NCBI RefSeq assembly: GCF_001427025.1
Contig: NZ_LMGA01000001.1
Coordinates: 2,653,536 to 2,717,535 of the forward strand
Direction of reading: 5' to 3'
DNA: 64,000 bases
Origin: Mesorhizobium sp. Root554
GTDB lineage: Bacteria; Pseudomonadota; Alphaproteobacteria; Rhizobiales; Rhizobiaceae
The notes under the pieces are model-generated. The model made no database searches. It was not told the origin of the DNA and was given only the letters and a program-made list of their open reading frames with translations. This document shows positions 9,546 through 19,708 of this stretch, one piece after another; within the stretch, counting starts at the first letter, position 1; each line of letters begins with the position of its first letter. Both the position numbers and the translations under genes were made by a program.

Positions 9546-10358
9546 TCAGCCGAACCGGCCGGTGATGTAGTCCTGCGTGCGCTTCTCGCCCGGCGACGTG
9601 AACATCTTCTCGGTCTTGTCGTATTCGATCAGTTCGCCGAGATACATGAACGCCGTCTGGCTGGAGACGCGCGCCGCCTGCTGCATGTTGTGGGTGACGA
9701 TGACAATCGTGTAGTCCACCTGCAACTCATCGATGAGTTCCTCGATCTTGGCGGTCGATAGTGGATCGAGCGCCGACGCCGGCTCGTCGAGCAAAATGAC
9801 CTCCGGCTTCACCGCCACGGTGCGCGCGATGCACAACCGCTGCTGTTGGCCGCCCGAAAGGCTGAGGCCGCTGGCGTCGAGCTTGTCCTTGACCTCGTTC
9901 CACAGCGCCGCGCGATGCAGCGCCTGTTCGACCCGGACGTCCATTTCCGACTTCGAAAGCTTCTCATAAAGGCGGATGCCGAAGGCGATGTTCTCGTAGA
10001 TCGACATCGGAAACGGCGTCGGCTTCTGGAACACCATGCCGATCTTGGTGCGCAGCAGGTTGAGGTCCTGCGAACGGTCCAGGATGTTCTTGCCGTCGAG
10101 CAGGACCTGCCCGTCGGCGCGCTGCTTCGGATAGAGCTCGTAGATGCGGTTGAAGACGCGCAGCAGCGTCGATTTTCCGCAACCCGACGGACCGATGAAG
10201 GCGGTGACGCTGCGGGCCGGAAGCGACAGCGATATGTTCTTCAGCGCCTTCGACTCACCGTAGTAGAAGTTGAGATCCTTGACCTCGATCTTGGTGGTTT
10301 TGGGAGCGAGGGCGATGGCATCTGACATGGCGATTTCATTGGACAGCATCGGTTTCAT
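9546..10358 (-). CDS. pstB: phosphate ABC importer ATP-binding protein PstB
   Basis: A 270-residue ABC ATPase with Walker A GPSGCGKS, signature [13 protein letters not shown], Walker [13 protein letters not shown] and switch histidine [12 protein letters not shown]. The phosphate-specific PstB features [18 protein letters not shown] and the C-terminal EKMFTSP...DYITGRFG are present. The ATG at 10358 may not be the true start, since another in-frame ATG (MSDAIAL) lies ten codons inside. It energises the PstCA channel. Confidence 0.96.
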   Translation of the reverse strand: MKPMLSNEIAMSDAIALAPKTTKIEVKDLNFYYGESKALKNISLSLPARSVTAFIGPSGCGKSTLLRVFNRIYELYPKQRADGQVLLDGKNILDRSQDLNLLRTKIGMVFQKPTPFPMSIYENIAFGIRLYEKLSKSEMDVRVEQALHRAALWNEVKDKLDASGLSLSGGQQQRLCIARTVAVKPEVILLDEPASALDPLSTAKIEELIDELQVDYTIVIVTHNMQQAARVSSQTAFMYLGELIEYDKTEKMFTSPGEKRTQDYITGRFG

Positions 10359-10364
10359 ATCTCT

Positions 10365-11210
10365 CTAGGTCCTGCGTCCGGTGAGGCTCCGGGCGATGAT
10401 CGACAGCGCCAGAACCGTGAGGGTGATGATGAGCGCGCCCGTCCAGGCCAATTGCTGCCATTCCTCATAGGGGCTGAGCGCAAACTGGAAGATGGTGACC
10501 GGCAGGCTGGCCATGGGTGCGTTGAGGTTGCTCGACCAGAACTGGTTGTTCAGCGCCGTGAACAGAAGCGGCGCGGTTTCGCCGGATATGCGGGCGATGG
10601 CCAGAAGGATGCCGGTGACGATACCCGAAAGCGCGGCGCGGTAGGCGACCGAGCGTATGACGATCCAGCGCGGCGCCCCGATGGCCGCACCTGCTTCGCG
10701 GAGCGAATTCGGCACCAGTGTCAGCATGTCTTCCGTGGTGCGGACCACAACCGGTATCACGAGGATGGCCAGCGCGAACGAGCCGGCGATGGCTGAGAAA
10801 TGTCCCATCGGCCGCACCAGCAGCTCATAGACGAACAGGCCGACGATGATCGAGGGCGCCGAAAGCAGGATGTCATTGATGAAACGCACCACCACGGTGA
10901 GCTTCGAGAACCGGCCATATTCGGCCATGTAGGTGCCGGCCAGGATGCCGATCGGTGTGCCGACGATAATGCCGATCAAAGTCATGGCGATGGAGCCGGC
11001 GATGGCGTTCAGCAGGCCGCCGGCGTCGCCGGGCGGCGGCGTCATTTCCGTGAAGACGGAAAGCGAAAGACCGGCGACGCCCTTCCACAGAAGCGCGCCG
11101 AGGATGAGCGCCAGCCAGGCAAGGCCGATGCCGGCCGCCGCCATGCACAGCGTCATCATCACCGAGTTTCTGGCCTTGCGGCGGGCATGAAGCGATGAAG
11201 CGTTGGACAT
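10365..11210 (-). CDS. pstA: phosphate ABC importer permease PstA
   Basis: A 281-residue inner-membrane permease with about six hydrophobic segments. The binding-protein-dependent transport loop reads [32 protein letters not shown], and the PstA-typical [11 protein letters not shown] follows. One base separates the preceding pstC stop from this start region, and GGAGCCTGAC precedes the ATG, so translation is coupled within the operon. Confidence 0.95.
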   Translation of the reverse strand: MSNASSLHARRKARNSVMMTLCMAAAGIGLAWLALILGALLWKGVAGLSLSVFTEMTPPPGDAGGLLNAIAGSIAMTLIGIIVGTPIGILAGTYMAEYGRFSKLTVVVRFINDILLSAPSIIVGLFVYELLVRPMGHFSAIAGSFALAILVIPVVVRTTEDMLTLVPNSLREAGAAIGAPRWIVIRSVAYRAALSGIVTGILLAIARISGETAPLLFTALNNQFWSSNLNAPMASLPVTIFQFALSPYEEWQQLAWTGALIITLTVLALSIIARSLTGRRT

Positions 11211-11211
11211 G

Positions 11212-12201
11212 TCAGGCTCCGGCGCGACGTTCGAGGCGCAGCAGCATGAAGCGCGCTATCGCCAGGATGAAGAAGGTGAGGATGAACAGGATCAGGCCGA
11301 GCGCGACCAGCGAGGACGTGTAGAGCGTCCCGTCGGCCTCGGTGAATTCATTGGCGATGGTGGCCGAGATCGTCGTTCCCGGCGCAAACAGCGAAGCGCT
11401 GATGCGATGGGCGTTGCCGATGACGAAGGTCACAGCCATGGTTTCGCCAAGCGCACGCCCGAGGCCCAGCATGACGCCGCCCATGATGCCGATGCGCGTA
11501 TAGGGAATAACGACGCGGCGCGTGACTTCCCAGGTCGTGCAGCCGATCCCGTAGGCCGACTCCTTCAGAACCGCCGGCACCGTATCGAAAACGTCCTTGG
11601 TGATGGAGGTGATGAAAGGCAGCACCATGATCGCGAGGATGAGCGCCGAGGTCAGCATGCCGATGCCGTAGGGCGGTCCGGCAAACAGGCTGTTGAGGCC
11701 CGGGACGCCATGAAAGACATTGATGATGAAGGGCTGCAGGGTCGTCTGCAGGAAGGGCGCGAAAACGAACAGGCCCCAGATGCCGTAGATGATGGACGGG
11801 ATGCCGGCCAGGAGCTCGACAGCGATGCCGATGGGGCGCTGGAGCGGGCGGGGGCAGAGTTCAGTCAGGAACACGGCAATGCCGATGCCGATGGGAACAG
11901 CGATCAGGATGGCGATCGCGGCCGTCACAACGGTGCCGTAGATCGGAGCCAGGGCGCCGAATTTCTCCGTCACCGGGTTCCAGGATTCGGTGGTCAGGAA
12001 CGAGAAGCCGAATTTGGAGAGCGCTTCCCACGAACCAACCACAAGGGAGAAGCCGACACCCCCGAGGATGAGCAGCACGAGAATGGCGGCGCCGCGTGTG
12101 CTGTTGCGGAACAGCGAATCCGTAAGCGCGAACCGCCGGACCCGGCTTTCCCTGGCCTGGGCGGCAAGCGACGATGGCATGGCTTCGGCAACGATGGTCA
12201 T
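11212..12201 (-). CDS. pstC: phosphate ABC importer permease PstC
   Basis: A 329-residue inner-membrane permease. Visible PstC features are an N-terminal membrane segment after residue 30, [19 protein letters not shown], the coupling loop [52 protein letters not shown], and six or more hydrophobic segments. It pairs with PstA to form the channel. A strong RNA hairpin separates it from pstS. Confidence 0.95.
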   Translation of the reverse strand: MTIVAEAMPSSLAAQARESRVRRFALTDSLFRNSTRGAAILVLLILGGVGFSLVVGSWEALSKFGFSFLTTESWNPVTEKFGALAPIYGTVVTAAIAILIAVPIGIGIAVFLTELCPRPLQRPIGIAVELLAGIPSIIYGIWGLFVFAPFLQTTLQPFIINVFHGVPGLNSLFAGPPYGIGMLTSALILAIMVLPFITSITKDVFDTVPAVLKESAYGIGCTTWEVTRRVVIPYTRIGIMGGVMLGLGRALGETMAVTFVIGNAHRISASLFAPGTTISATIANEFTEADGTLYTSSLVALGLILFILTFFILAIARFMLLRLERRAGA

Positions 12202-12223
12202 GGATTCTCACTTTCGAAAGAAT

Positions 12224-12248
12224 GGGGAGGGCGCGGTGCGCCCTCCCC
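12224..12248 (-). promoter_or_regulatory. strong RNA hairpin between pstS and pstC
   Basis: A perfect 11-bp stem (GGGGAGGGCGC / GCGCCCTCCCC) closed by a 3-base loop lies between the pstS stop and pstC start, followed on the minus strand by ATTCTTTC. The T run is weak, so partial termination or protection of the pstS transcript is more likely than full termination. Confidence 0.75.
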
Positions 12249-12261
12249 GCCAGACGTGATG

Positions 12262-13320
12262 TCACATTGCCGAGTAAAGCGGCTTGCCGTCGCTGCCGAC
12301 GATGTCCTTCGACCATGTCTCTTCGATGCTCTTCACGACATTGTCGGGCATCGGCACGTAGTCGAGGTCGGCCGCCACTTCGTCGCCCTTGCTGTAGGAC
12401 CAGGAGAAGAACTTGAGGGCTTCACCGGTTGCAGCCGCATCATCCGGCTTCTTGTAGACCAGGATCCAGGTCGCGGCCGTCATCGGCCAGGACTCGGCGC
12501 CCGGCTGATTGGCGAGGATGACGCCGTAACCGGGCTGCGAGCTCCAGTCGGCATTGGCTGCCGCTGCCGAGAACGATGCAGCGGTCGGCTCAACCTTCTT
12601 GCCGTCCTTGTTCATCATGTCGGTGTAGGTCAGCTTGTTCTGCTTGGCGTAGGCGTATTCGACGTAGCCAATCGCACCGCTGGTCTGGGCAACGTTGTTG
12701 GCGACGCCTTCATTGCCCTTGGCGCCGATGCCCACCGGCCATTCGAGCGCGGTGTTGACGCCGACCTTGCTCTTCCAGTCGGCATTCACGTCGGCGAGAT
12801 AGTAGGCGAAATTGAAGGTGGTGCCGGAACCGTCCGAACGGTGAACGACCGCGATCGCCTGATCGGGCAGCTTGGCGTCCGGGTTCAGCTTCTGGATCGC
12901 TGCGTCGTTCCAGTTGGTGATCTTGCCAAGGAAGATATCGCCGAGCGTCGCGCCGTCGAGCACGAGCTGGCCGGGGGTGATGCCTTCAAGGTTCACGACC
13001 GGCACGATGCCACCCATGACCATCGGGAACTGGGCGAGGCCCGTGGCTTCGAGGTCTTCGCCCTTCAGCGGCGCGTCGGTGGCGCCGAAGGTGACGGTCT
13101 TGGCCTTGATCTGCTTGATGCCGCCGCCGGAGCCGATCGACTGGTAGTTGAGACCGATGCCGGTCTCCTTCTTGTAGGTGTCGGCCCACTTCGCATAGAT
13201 CGGATAGGGGAAGGTCGCGCCGGCGCCGGAGATGTCCGCGGCCATGGCCGCCGAAAGGGTGATGGTGGACGCCGCAGCCATTGCGATCGCAACGGCCGCA
13301 GAGCGGATGAAATGTCTCAT
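12262..13320 (-). CDS. pstS: phosphate-binding periplasmic protein PstS
   Basis: A 352-residue exported protein: signal peptide ending about residue 26 (SAAMAA), then the mature PstS start [27 protein letters not shown], and phosphate-binding blocks [19 protein letters not shown] and [10 protein letters not shown]. The ATG at 13320 is chosen because GGAGCAGG precedes it and the signal peptide starts there; a longer frame to 13386 would add a non-signal leader. It is the first gene of the operon and lies 78 bp downstream of the Pho box. Confidence 0.95.
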   Translation of the reverse strand: MRHFIRSAAVAIAMAAASTITLSAAMAADISGAGATFPYPIYAKWADTYKKETGIGLNYQSIGSGGGIKQIKAKTVTFGATDAPLKGEDLEATGLAQFPMVMGGIVPVVNLEGITPGQLVLDGATLGDIFLGKITNWNDAAIQKLNPDAKLPDQAIAVVHRSDGSGTTFNFAYYLADVNADWKSKVGVNTALEWPVGIGAKGNEGVANNVAQTSGAIGYVEYAYAKQNKLTYTDMMNKDGKKVEPTAASFSAAAANADWSSQPGYGVILANQPGAESWPMTAATWILVYKKPDDAAATGEALKFFSWSYSKGDEVAADLDYVPMPDNVVKSIEETWSKDIVGSDGKPLYSAM

Positions 13321-13397
13321 TTGGCCTGCTCCTGTTCGGAATATGGTCTCTAGACGCCATGTTGTTTCAGCGTCACGGGAGGCCATAAACTCGGTTT

Positions 13398-13415
13398 ATT
13401 ACAGTCGCATGACAG
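13398..13415 (-). promoter_or_regulatory. Pho box (PhoB operator) of the pst operon
   Basis: Reading the minus strand, CTGTCAT and CTGTAAT are direct 7-base repeats separated by 4 bases, giving the 11-bp phasing of a PhoB dimer site. The site is 78 bp upstream of the pstS ATG and is followed by AT-rich sequence. It is an almost ideal match to the enterobacterial and rhizobial consensus. Confidence 0.88.
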
Positions 13416-13600
13416 TTTCGTGTCGGGTCGGTAACGCCGCACAGCCCATCGGCGGTGACATGGGCTGAAAGGGCACAAGCCGGTTGGCGATTTCTTTTTG
13501 AATCAAAGGTTTTACGGTCAAAGCGCGCCCGCTGCGGATTTGAAGCGGACGCTTTTGCATAAAATCCGGATCCGATCGGGCCGGACGGCGGGTGCTCGGC

Positions 13601-16600
13601 TCAGGCGGAACGCTGTCCCGCTTCCGTCGTCCCGATCCACAATTCCAGCTTCTCCAGCAACGCTTTCGGGCTGATCGGCTTGGAGAGGTAGTCGTCCATG
13701 CCGGCTTCCAGGCAACGATCGCGGTCGCCCTTGAGCGCATGCGCGGTGACGCCGACGATCGGCACCCGTGCGGCCGCGCCCTCGATCCGGCGGATTTCGG
13801 CGGTGGCCTCCATGCCGTTCATCTCCGGCATCGAAACATCCATCAGGATCATGCGTGGCTTCAGCTTGCCCCAGGCATCCAGCGCCTTGCGGCCATTGCC
13901 GACGATCTCGAAGCTGTAGCCCGTCTCGCCGAGTATCTGGGTGAAGACGAGCTGGTTCACCTCATTGTCCTCGGCAACGAGGATGTCTATGCCTGCACCC
14001 GGGTTCATCAGGGCGCTGGACCGCGGACGCATCGCCGGCGGCTGCAGCGACGCGCGCTTCGGATAAAGCGTCGAGGGCGCGAGCACAGGACTGCCCAAAG
14101 CCCCGACCTCCTGTTTCGAAGGCTCGTCCGGCTGCGCGTTCGGCATGCCTGCGGTGTGATGGCGCTGGATGGTCGCGACCAGGGTCTCCAGCAGCGCCGA
14201 GGAACGCGCCGGCTTGATGAGCTGCGCGTCGATCTGCAGGTCGCGGTAGTTCGAGCCGGCGAACTGATCGACAGAAGTCAGCATGATGATCGGCGTATCG
14301 GCGATGCCTTCGGTGCTGCGCACGATCTGCGCCATTTCAGCGCCGCTCATGCCCGGCATCTGATAATCGAGCACCACGCAATCGACCGATACCCCATAGG
14401 CGGCCGCGGCGATCAGCACCTTGAGACCCTCCGCGCCGCTCTCGGCGGCGCAGGAATCGAATTTCCACGACGTCATCTGTTCCGTCAGTATGGAGCGGTT
14501 GACGGCATTGTCGTCGACGATCAGCACCCGCGCGCCGGTCACGTCGATCGGCGTGATGCGCTGCATGCCCTGGTTGTCGGCTCTCGGCAGGGTCATGGTG
14601 AACCAGAAGGTGGAACCCCGGCCTTCGGCGCTTTCCAGGCCGATCTCGCCGCCCATCAAGTCAACGAGGCGCGAGGTGATGGCGAGACCCAGCCCCGTGC
14701 CTTCATGACGGCGGGTGGAAGAGGTGTCCACCTGGCTGAATTTCTCGAAGACCAGCCTCAGCTTCTCCTCGGGAATGCCGATGCCCGTGTCGGTAACCGA
14801 GATTTTCAGCTTGGTGCCATCCGGCATCGTGGTGCCTTCGACATCGACGAGAACGTGGCCCTCGTCGGTGAACTTCACCGCATTGCCGAGCAGATTGGTG
14901 ACGATCTGGCGGATGCGTCCGACATCGCCGACGAACAGGCCGTCGAGACCAGGTTCGATCCGAACGATCATCTCCAGGTCTTTTTCCTTCGCCCGTGTCG
15001 AGACCAGCGTGGCGACGTCTTCTATCGCCTCGGCCAGATTGAAGGGTGCGGGATCCAGCACCAGCTGGCCGGCATCGATCTTGGAGAAGTCGAGAATGTC
15101 GTTGATGATGGTCAAGAGCGCATTGCCGGACTTCACGATGATATCGGTGAAGGTTCGCTGTTTCGGGTCAAGCTCCGACTTCGCCAGGAGTTCGGCCATG
15201 CCGAGCACGCCGTTCATCGGCGTGCGTATCTCGTGGCTCATATTGGCCAGGAATTCCGACTTTGCCCGGTCGGCCAGAACAGCGCGCTGCCGCGCCTCCT
15301 GAAGCTCCGCCTCGCGCTGCTTCAGCAGCGTGATGTCCATCGTCGAACCGATGAGATAAAGCGATCCGTCGGAAGCGATCATTGCCCCCTTGCGCGCAAA
15401 CTGGTGCCGGATGGTTCCATCCTGAGCCGTCACCGTCTCCTGGATTTCCTGGGTCTCGCCGGTGCGCAGCACGGCAAGGTCGCCTTCCACGAAAGCTTCG
15501 CCCTCGACGCCGAACATCTCGATATCGGTCTTGCCGATCGCGTCTTCCTTCGAGATGCCGGTCAGATCGCACCAGCCCTGGTTGACATAGAACTGCCGCA
15601 GGTCCGAGCGCTTGGCGTAGATCGATACCGGGACGTTGTCGATGAGGCTCCGGAACACCTCGTTTTCGCGCATGCTTTCCTGCAGCGCGCGCTCGCGTTC
15701 CTTGACATCGCTGATGTCGGCGCTCGATCCGATGAGGTGGACCGACCCGTCCTGCGCGACCAGCCGGCTCTTGCGGGTGACCAATTGATGGGTTTTTCCG
15801 TCGCGGCCGGAAACCGATTCCTCGATTTCCTGCACCAGACCGGTCTTTGTCACTTCGGCGTCGTGTTGTGCGTAGCGATCCGCATCGGCCGTCTTGAAAA
15901 GGTCATGATCGGTGCGTCCGACCGCCTCTTCCTTGGCGATGCCCGTCATGGCGGACCAGGCCTTGTTGACGAATTCGATCCTGCGTTCGGCCGTCTTGAT
16001 GAAGGCCGCGACCGGCAGCTCATCCATGGCATGCCGGAACAGGTCGATCTGCCGCATGGAATTGTGCAGCGCCAGTTCGCGCGCCTTCAGTTCGGAGATA
16101 TCGAACACGAAGCCCGCAACATAGTTGCGGCCGCTTTCCAGCTTGACCCGGTTCTTGCGCACAATGCGGGAACGTCCGATGCCGCCGAGCTCGAAATTCT
16201 CCTCGACCTCATAGGGATCGCCGGTATCGAGCACATGGTGCTCGCTTTCCTCGAACAGCTTTGCTTCGTGAGACGGCAGGAAGTCGCCGATCCGCCTGCC
16301 GAGCATCGACTGCGGATCGGCGGAATAGATCGACGCAAGCGCCTCGTTGACGAACACGAAGCGCAGCTCCTCGTCCTTGACGAAAATCGGGTCCTTGACG
16401 TTGTCCATCACCGCCGCGGCCAGACGCGACTTTTCAAGCGCTTCGGCGAGATCGGCCTCGCGCTGCTTCATCTCGGTGACGTCCACATAGGACACAAGCC
16501 GTTTGCCGCCGGACAGCGACGTGACCGAAAAGATCATCGTGCAGCCGTCGGCGCGCTGGAATTCCCGCGGAGCGACATCGCCCGCCCGGATTTCCGTCAG

Positions 16601-17422
16601 CCGTGACGAGACATAATTTTCCCACTCGTCGTCGGCCACCGCGTAGATGCCATTGTGGCGGTTGGCGTCCATGATCTGGCGCAGCGAAACGCCGACATGC
16701 ATCTGCTCGGGCGTCAGCTTCCAGATGTCGTAGAAGGCGCGGTTGATGATTTCCGTCTTGAGATCCGCATCCAGAATGAGGATGCCCATCTTCATGGCGT
16801 CGATGGTTCTTTCCAGATCGTAAAGCAGATGCCGTCCGCGCTCGACGGCGTCGAGCAATTCATCCTGCTGTTCGGGGCGGCCATCCCGCCTAAGCTCCAT
16901 GACCGAATGGCTGAGTGCGGTGACGTTGCGGGCCAATCCGCGATATCCGAGAAAGGCGCCTTGCTCGTCAAAGCGCGGCAGACCGGTGATCGACACCCAC
17001 CGGCATTGCGGATGGGCGTCCTTGATTTCGTACACAAAATCCTTGAACGGTCGCCGCGCCTCGAGATCCTCGAGATGGGCGGCGGCGGCCTGACTGCCTT
17101 CCGAAACCCGCTTGAGAAAATCGAAGCGGAAACGGCCGATCACTGTTGCCGGATCGATGCCGGTTTCGCTCTGGTAGTTGTCCGAAAGCCAGGAAAACCG
17201 CAGTTCGGCGTCCGTTTCCCAAAGCCAGTCGCTGCCGGCTTCAAGCAGGTCCCAGGCCGATTCGGAAAGGGGTGAGCCCGACATGCGTCCGGCGACGGAC
17301 GTCCCCTCGCCGGGGGACCCGCGCGACCCGCCTGTCCCGACACTGCCCTCTGTCTTTCTCATCCCTACCCGCCTAGAACGCCAGGCCCCTCCGCGGCCTT
17401 GGTTAACATCGGCGACAAGCAT
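13601..17422 (-). CDS. multi-PAS hybrid sensor histidine kinase with two receiver domains
   Basis: A 1273-residue cytosolic hybrid kinase with no clear membrane segment. Approximate order: five PAS-like domains (about 55-180, 205-320, 335-455, 460-580, 590-705), HisKA with [11 protein letters not shown] (about 725), HATPase with N-box LLGNAVKFT and G-boxes DTGIGIP and GTGLGLAI, then two receivers (about 970-1090, [11 protein letters not shown]; about 1140-1260, [11 protein letters not shown]). No Hpt domain is fused, so an external phosphotransfer protein is needed. Starts at 17422, 17362 and 17284 are all possible; none has a convincing ribosome site. It lies upstream of pstS where some rhizobia have phoR, but it does not resemble PhoR. 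Confidence 0.9.
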   Translation of the reverse strand: MLVADVNQGRGGAWRSRRVGMRKTEGSVGTGGSRGSPGEGTSVAGRMSGSPLSESAWDLLEAGSDWLWETDAELRFSWLSDNYQSETGIDPATVIGRFRFDFLKRVSEGSQAAAAHLEDLEARRPFKDFVYEIKDAHPQCRWVSITGLPRFDEQGAFLGYRGLARNVTALSHSVMELRRDGRPEQQDELLDAVERGRHLLYDLERTIDAMKMGILILDADLKTEIINRAFYDIWKLTPEQMHVGVSLRQIMDANRHNGIYAVADDEWENYVSSRLTEIRAGDVAPREFQRADGCTMIFSVTSLSGGKRLVSYVDVTEMKQREADLAEALEKSRLAAAVMDNVKDPIFVKDEELRFVFVNEALASIYSADPQSMLGRRIGDFLPSHEAKLFEESEHHVLDTGDPYEVEENFELGGIGRSRIVRKNRVKLESGRNYVAGFVFDISELKARELALHNSMRQIDLFRHAMDELPVAAFIKTAERRIEFVNKAWSAMTGIAKEEAVGRTDHDLFKTADADRYAQHDAEVTKTGLVQEIEESVSGRDGKTHQLVTRKSRLVAQDGSVHLIGSSADISDVKERERALQESMRENEVFRSLIDNVPVSIYAKRSDLRQFYVNQGWCDLTGISKEDAIGKTDIEMFGVEGEAFVEGDLAVLRTGETQEIQETVTAQDGTIRHQFARKGAMIASDGSLYLIGSTMDITLLKQREAELQEARQRAVLADRAKSEFLANMSHEIRTPMNGVLGMAELLAKSELDPKQRTFTDIIVKSGNALLTIINDILDFSKIDAGQLVLDPAPFNLAEAIEDVATLVSTRAKEKDLEMIVRIEPGLDGLFVGDVGRIRQIVTNLLGNAVKFTDEGHVLVDVEGTTMPDGTKLKISVTDTGIGIPEEKLRLVFEKFSQVDTSSTRRHEGTGLGLAITSRLVDLMGGEIGLESAEGRGSTFWFTMTLPRADNQGMQRITPIDVTGARVLIVDDNAVNRSILTEQMTSWKFDSCAAESGAEGLKVLIAAAAYGVSVDCVVLDYQMPGMSGAEMAQIVRSTEGIADTPIIMLTSVDQFAGSNYRDLQIDAQLIKPARSSALLETLVATIQRHHTAGMPNAQPDEPSKQEVGALGSPVLAPSTLYPKRASLQPPAMRPRSSALMNPGAGIDILVAEDNEVNQLVFTQILGETGYSFEIVGNGRKALDAWGKLKPRMILMDVSMPEMNGMEATAEIRRIEGAAARVPIVGVTAHALKGDRDRCLEAGMDDYLSKPISPKALLEKLELWIGTTEAGQRSA

Positions 17423-17548
17423 TAATTATCGACTAACCTTAATGAAGTTGCGCCGCCGCAATAGTCATGTCTGAAACTTCATCCGCGGCTTTACCAAGCC
17501 CGCAATCCGAATTGCCATCGGCACCGGCAGCGCGATACTATGGTCGGG

Positions 17549-17893
17549 ATGGCGCACATACCGAAGCTTTTGTTCCTGATTGTTCTGGCGCTGGCTGCGA
17601 GCGGATGCTCGCGCAGCAGCGATGGCAGCGTGGTCATTCCCAAGCAGGTGGACATGAGGCGGATATGGGACCGCGAACCGCCGGTTCAACGCGTGCTACT
17701 GGGCCAGAACCCGGCTGTCTTCCCCGTCTCGCCGCAAGCCAGCCAGCCGCGCCGCGTCGTGGCCGTGGCGCCGCGCACACGCCGTGCGCCCATCCGTACG
17801 ATGCGGGCGAGGAACGAACCGGTTACGAGTTCACCGTTGAACTGCCGCAATGTCAGCGAACCCGGAAAACGGGTGCGGATGGTCTGCGACTAG
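17549..17893 (+). CDS. small lipoprotein of unknown function
   Basis: A protein of about 114 residues with a lipoprotein signal: hydrophobic core LLFLIVLALAA and lipobox ASGC. The mature part is basic and proline-rich (PRRVVAVAPRTRRAPIRTMRAR) with two further cysteines near the C-terminus (LNCRN, MVCD). Starts at 17540 and 17549 are both possible; the second gives the more usual short n-region MAHIPK. I do not recognise a domain. It is divergent from the hybrid kinase and convergent with the DUF2865 gene. Confidence 0.65.
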   Translation: MAHIPKLLFLIVLALAASGCSRSSDGSVVIPKQVDMRRIWDREPPVQRVLLGQNPAVFPVSPQASQPRRVVAVAPRTRRAPIRTMRARNEPVTSSPLNCRNVSEPGKRVRMVCD

Positions 17894-17931
17894 CCAAGAT
17901 AACCGCTTTCGATAAGGACCGACGGCGGCTT

Positions 17932-18942
17932 TTATTCGTCCGGAAAGAACGCCGGGCCGACCATGCGGACCTGCCGTGTGGTGTCCAGCTTTTCTAAGGA
18001 AGCGTTCTGTGCTTCCCCTTGCGCTTCTTCACTGATCGCGCTCGTACGCTCGGCAATTTCCGGCCGGGAAGCCGGCAATGGAATGATGGCGTTCTTCATG
18101 TTCGTCGGCGTAACGGTCCGCGCCCGCAGCTCGGCGACGCGGTCATAGTAGCGCTTCAGATCGCATGCCCTGAAATTGGCGTCTTCGCGATAGCGGAATG
18201 CCGCCGGAAGCTCCTTGTAGGGTCTGCGCTCCCCGACAGAGACCATCTCCTCGGTCTCCAGGCTGAGGTCGCTGAGCGAATACACGTCGACCGCTGCAGC
18301 GTCGCAGATGTAGCGGCACTGATCGAGGGTATCCTCGACGTCGTCCTGCTTGGCGAACTGCGATTTCGGCGCCGGAAAATAGTAGCCGTCGGACTGGCGC
18401 ACGCAAAACAGCACAGCACCGCTGGCGACATAGCTTCCGCTCGGACGCTGTTCCTGTTTGATCGTTTCAGTCCGTTCGCGCCGCGCCGCGCCGTTGTCGC
18501 AGCCGAGCGATGCATATCGCGCCCTCAGCCTTGATGCGTCCCTCACCCCGGAAGCCTCGGCGATCTGCCGCTGCACTGTTGCCTGGCGGCTGGCGATGTC
18601 GCCACATGCGTCGAAGAACCCGCCGGAGCCGCCGCCGCTGCATCGGCGCTGGCGTTCCAACCCCTTCAGCGCGACAAGCTGGCGCCTGAGCGCCGCCACC
18701 TGCGCACTGTTGCCGCCGCTGCCGCTATTACGCAGTTGGCTGGCAATGGCGGAGCAGGCATCCGCATAGGAAACCGTCACGCTGGCGGCAAGCGAACATA
18801 AAGCGAGAATGGTCGCGAAAACCAGCAAACGAACCGGGGCCGCAGCCCGCTTTGTTCCACAGGAAACCGCACAATTGCCTATGGTCTGTCCGCGCGCATG
18901 GCTTGCGCACCTGCCAGACGACTCCGCCGCCGAGGAAAACAT
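17932..18942 (-). CDS. DUF2865-domain exported protein
   Basis: About 336 residues. A late hydrophobic signal segment (LLVFATILALCSLAASVTVSYA) precedes a helical, cysteine-containing region (CSAIASQLRN, CGDIASRQATVQRQI). The DUF2865 core follows: VLFCVRQSDGYYFPAPKSQF, a cysteine cluster QCRYICDAAAVDVYSL, and EEMVSVGERRPYKELPAAFRYRED. This family is typical of Hyphomicrobiales and is predicted periplasmic; its function is not established. The ATG at 18942 has GAAGG upstream and is preferred to a TTG at 18957. The n-region before the hydrophobic core is unusually long, so the true start could be further in. Confidence 0.75.
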   Translation of the reverse strand: MFSSAAESSGRCASHARGQTIGNCAVSCGTKRAAAPVRLLVFATILALCSLAASVTVSYADACSAIASQLRNSGSGGNSAQVAALRRQLVALKGLERQRRCSGGGSGGFFDACGDIASRQATVQRQIAEASGVRDASRLRARYASLGCDNGAARRERTETIKQEQRPSGSYVASGAVLFCVRQSDGYYFPAPKSQFAKQDDVEDTLDQCRYICDAAAVDVYSLSDLSLETEEMVSVGERRPYKELPAAFRYREDANFRACDLKRYYDRVAELRARTVTPTNMKNAIIPLPASRPEIAERTSAISEEAQGEAQNASLEKLDTTRQVRMVGPAFFPDE

Positions 18943-19175
18943 GTTGCCGACCTTCAAACCTGAGACCGGGACTATACTTACGACGCCCGAAAAGTTCGAG
19001 TCTTCATTGGGCCCGATTCATTACAGGATTAAGAAGCCGTATGCGGCCCATGAACCAATGGCCGGCATCACACTGCGGTTTCCCGAAAACTCTGGGCATT
19101 TTATGATTAAGAACCGAGGCCGAAAAGCCGTTGGCGCGAAGGCGCTGATCGGTAGGTCGCTGGAAAAGGGAATTC

Positions 19176-19250
19176 TGGTACGCCCAAGGGGAATCGAACC
19201 CCTGTTCCCGCCGTGAGAGGGCGGTGTCCTGACCGCTAGACGATGGGCGC
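19176..19250 (-). tRNA. tRNA-Glu (anticodon CTC)
   Basis: The minus strand folds as a cloverleaf. The acceptor 5' strand is GCGCCCA, the D arm GTCTAGCGGTCAGGAC, the anticodon stem CCGCC/GGCGG around loop CTCTCAC with anticodon CTC, and the T arm CAGGGGTTCGATTCCCCTT. The CCA end is encoded at 19176-19178. The 75-nt length is normal for tRNA-Glu. The first acceptor pair is G-U rather than G-C. Confidence 0.97.
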
Positions 19251-19264
19251 AGCCGAGACCGGCG

Positions 19265-19292
19265 ATATAGTCTGGCGGTTTGCAAAAAGCAA
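19265..19292 (-). promoter_or_regulatory. promoter of tRNA-Glu
   Basis: On the minus strand a -35-like TTGCTT (19287-19292) and a -10 CTATAT (19265-19270) are 16 bases apart, and the -10 ends 14 bases before the tRNA. This fits a housekeeping sigma promoter of the rhizobial type. Confidence 0.55.
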
Positions 19293-19303
19293 CAGCGGCC
19301 GAA

Positions 19304-19681
19304 CTAGCGATTGCGAACGGCGAAGCGTCCGATCATGCGCTTCTCGCCCAAGTCGTAGACGAAGATCGAGCGGCTGCCGTCGGCGAGTTCCGCGTCGATG
19401 GATATGCGATTGCCGGAAAGAGACTGCGACACCACCCTGGAGCCCGGCGGCAGCACGATATCGCCTGTTGCCGGCTCTCCGACCGGCGCCTGGATGTCGC
19501 CTGCGGCGGGGGCCGGCGGCGCGGCGGTGCGTGACTTGTAGACAAGCGCCGCGACCACCACCATAAGGGCGAGGAACAGAAGGCCGAGATTGATGGCCAT
19601 GAAGCGCACCATCTTGCGGCGCACCTTCTCGACATTGGGGTCGAGCGGCTTGTCTTCTTCGTCGGTTTGAACACGCGCCAT
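19304..19681 (-). CDS. single-pass membrane protein (DUF6476-like)
   Basis: A 125-residue protein with a charged cytoplasmic N-terminus (about 1-27), one membrane segment (FMAINLGLLFLALMVVVAALVY, about 27-48), a proline/alanine linker and a small C-terminal domain ending DLGEKRMIGRFAVRN. It resembles rhizobial proteins annotated DUF6476; that family name is from memory and is tentative. Its ATG at 19681 is only 27 bp from the divergent pseudouridine synthase start, so the two genes must share very compact control signals. Confidence 0.72.
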   Translation of the reverse strand: MARVQTDEEDKPLDPNVEKVRRKMVRFMAINLGLLFLALMVVVAALVYKSRTAAPPAPAAGDIQAPVGEPATGDIVLPPGSRVVSQSLSGNRISIDAELADGSRSIFVYDLGEKRMIGRFAVRNR

Positions 19682-19708
19682 GGCGGAAATTTCCGGAATG
19701 GGTTTTCG

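Noticed and set aside
13592..16606. Very long open frame (about 1000 codons) on the plus strand
   Set aside because: It is antisense to the hybrid kinase, has no family features and is a by-product of high GC content. The same applies to plus-strand frames at 3209-4948 and 11203-13353 and the minus-strand frame at 37054-39063.
17403..17442. Several TTAA words upstream of the hybrid kinase suggesting CtrA
   Set aside because: The intervals are 15 and 13 bases, not 7, so there is no full CtrA site.
19176..19250. tRNA-Glu as an integration site
   Set aside because: No integrase and no duplicated tRNA 3' end are seen nearby; flanking genes are ordinary chromosomal genes.
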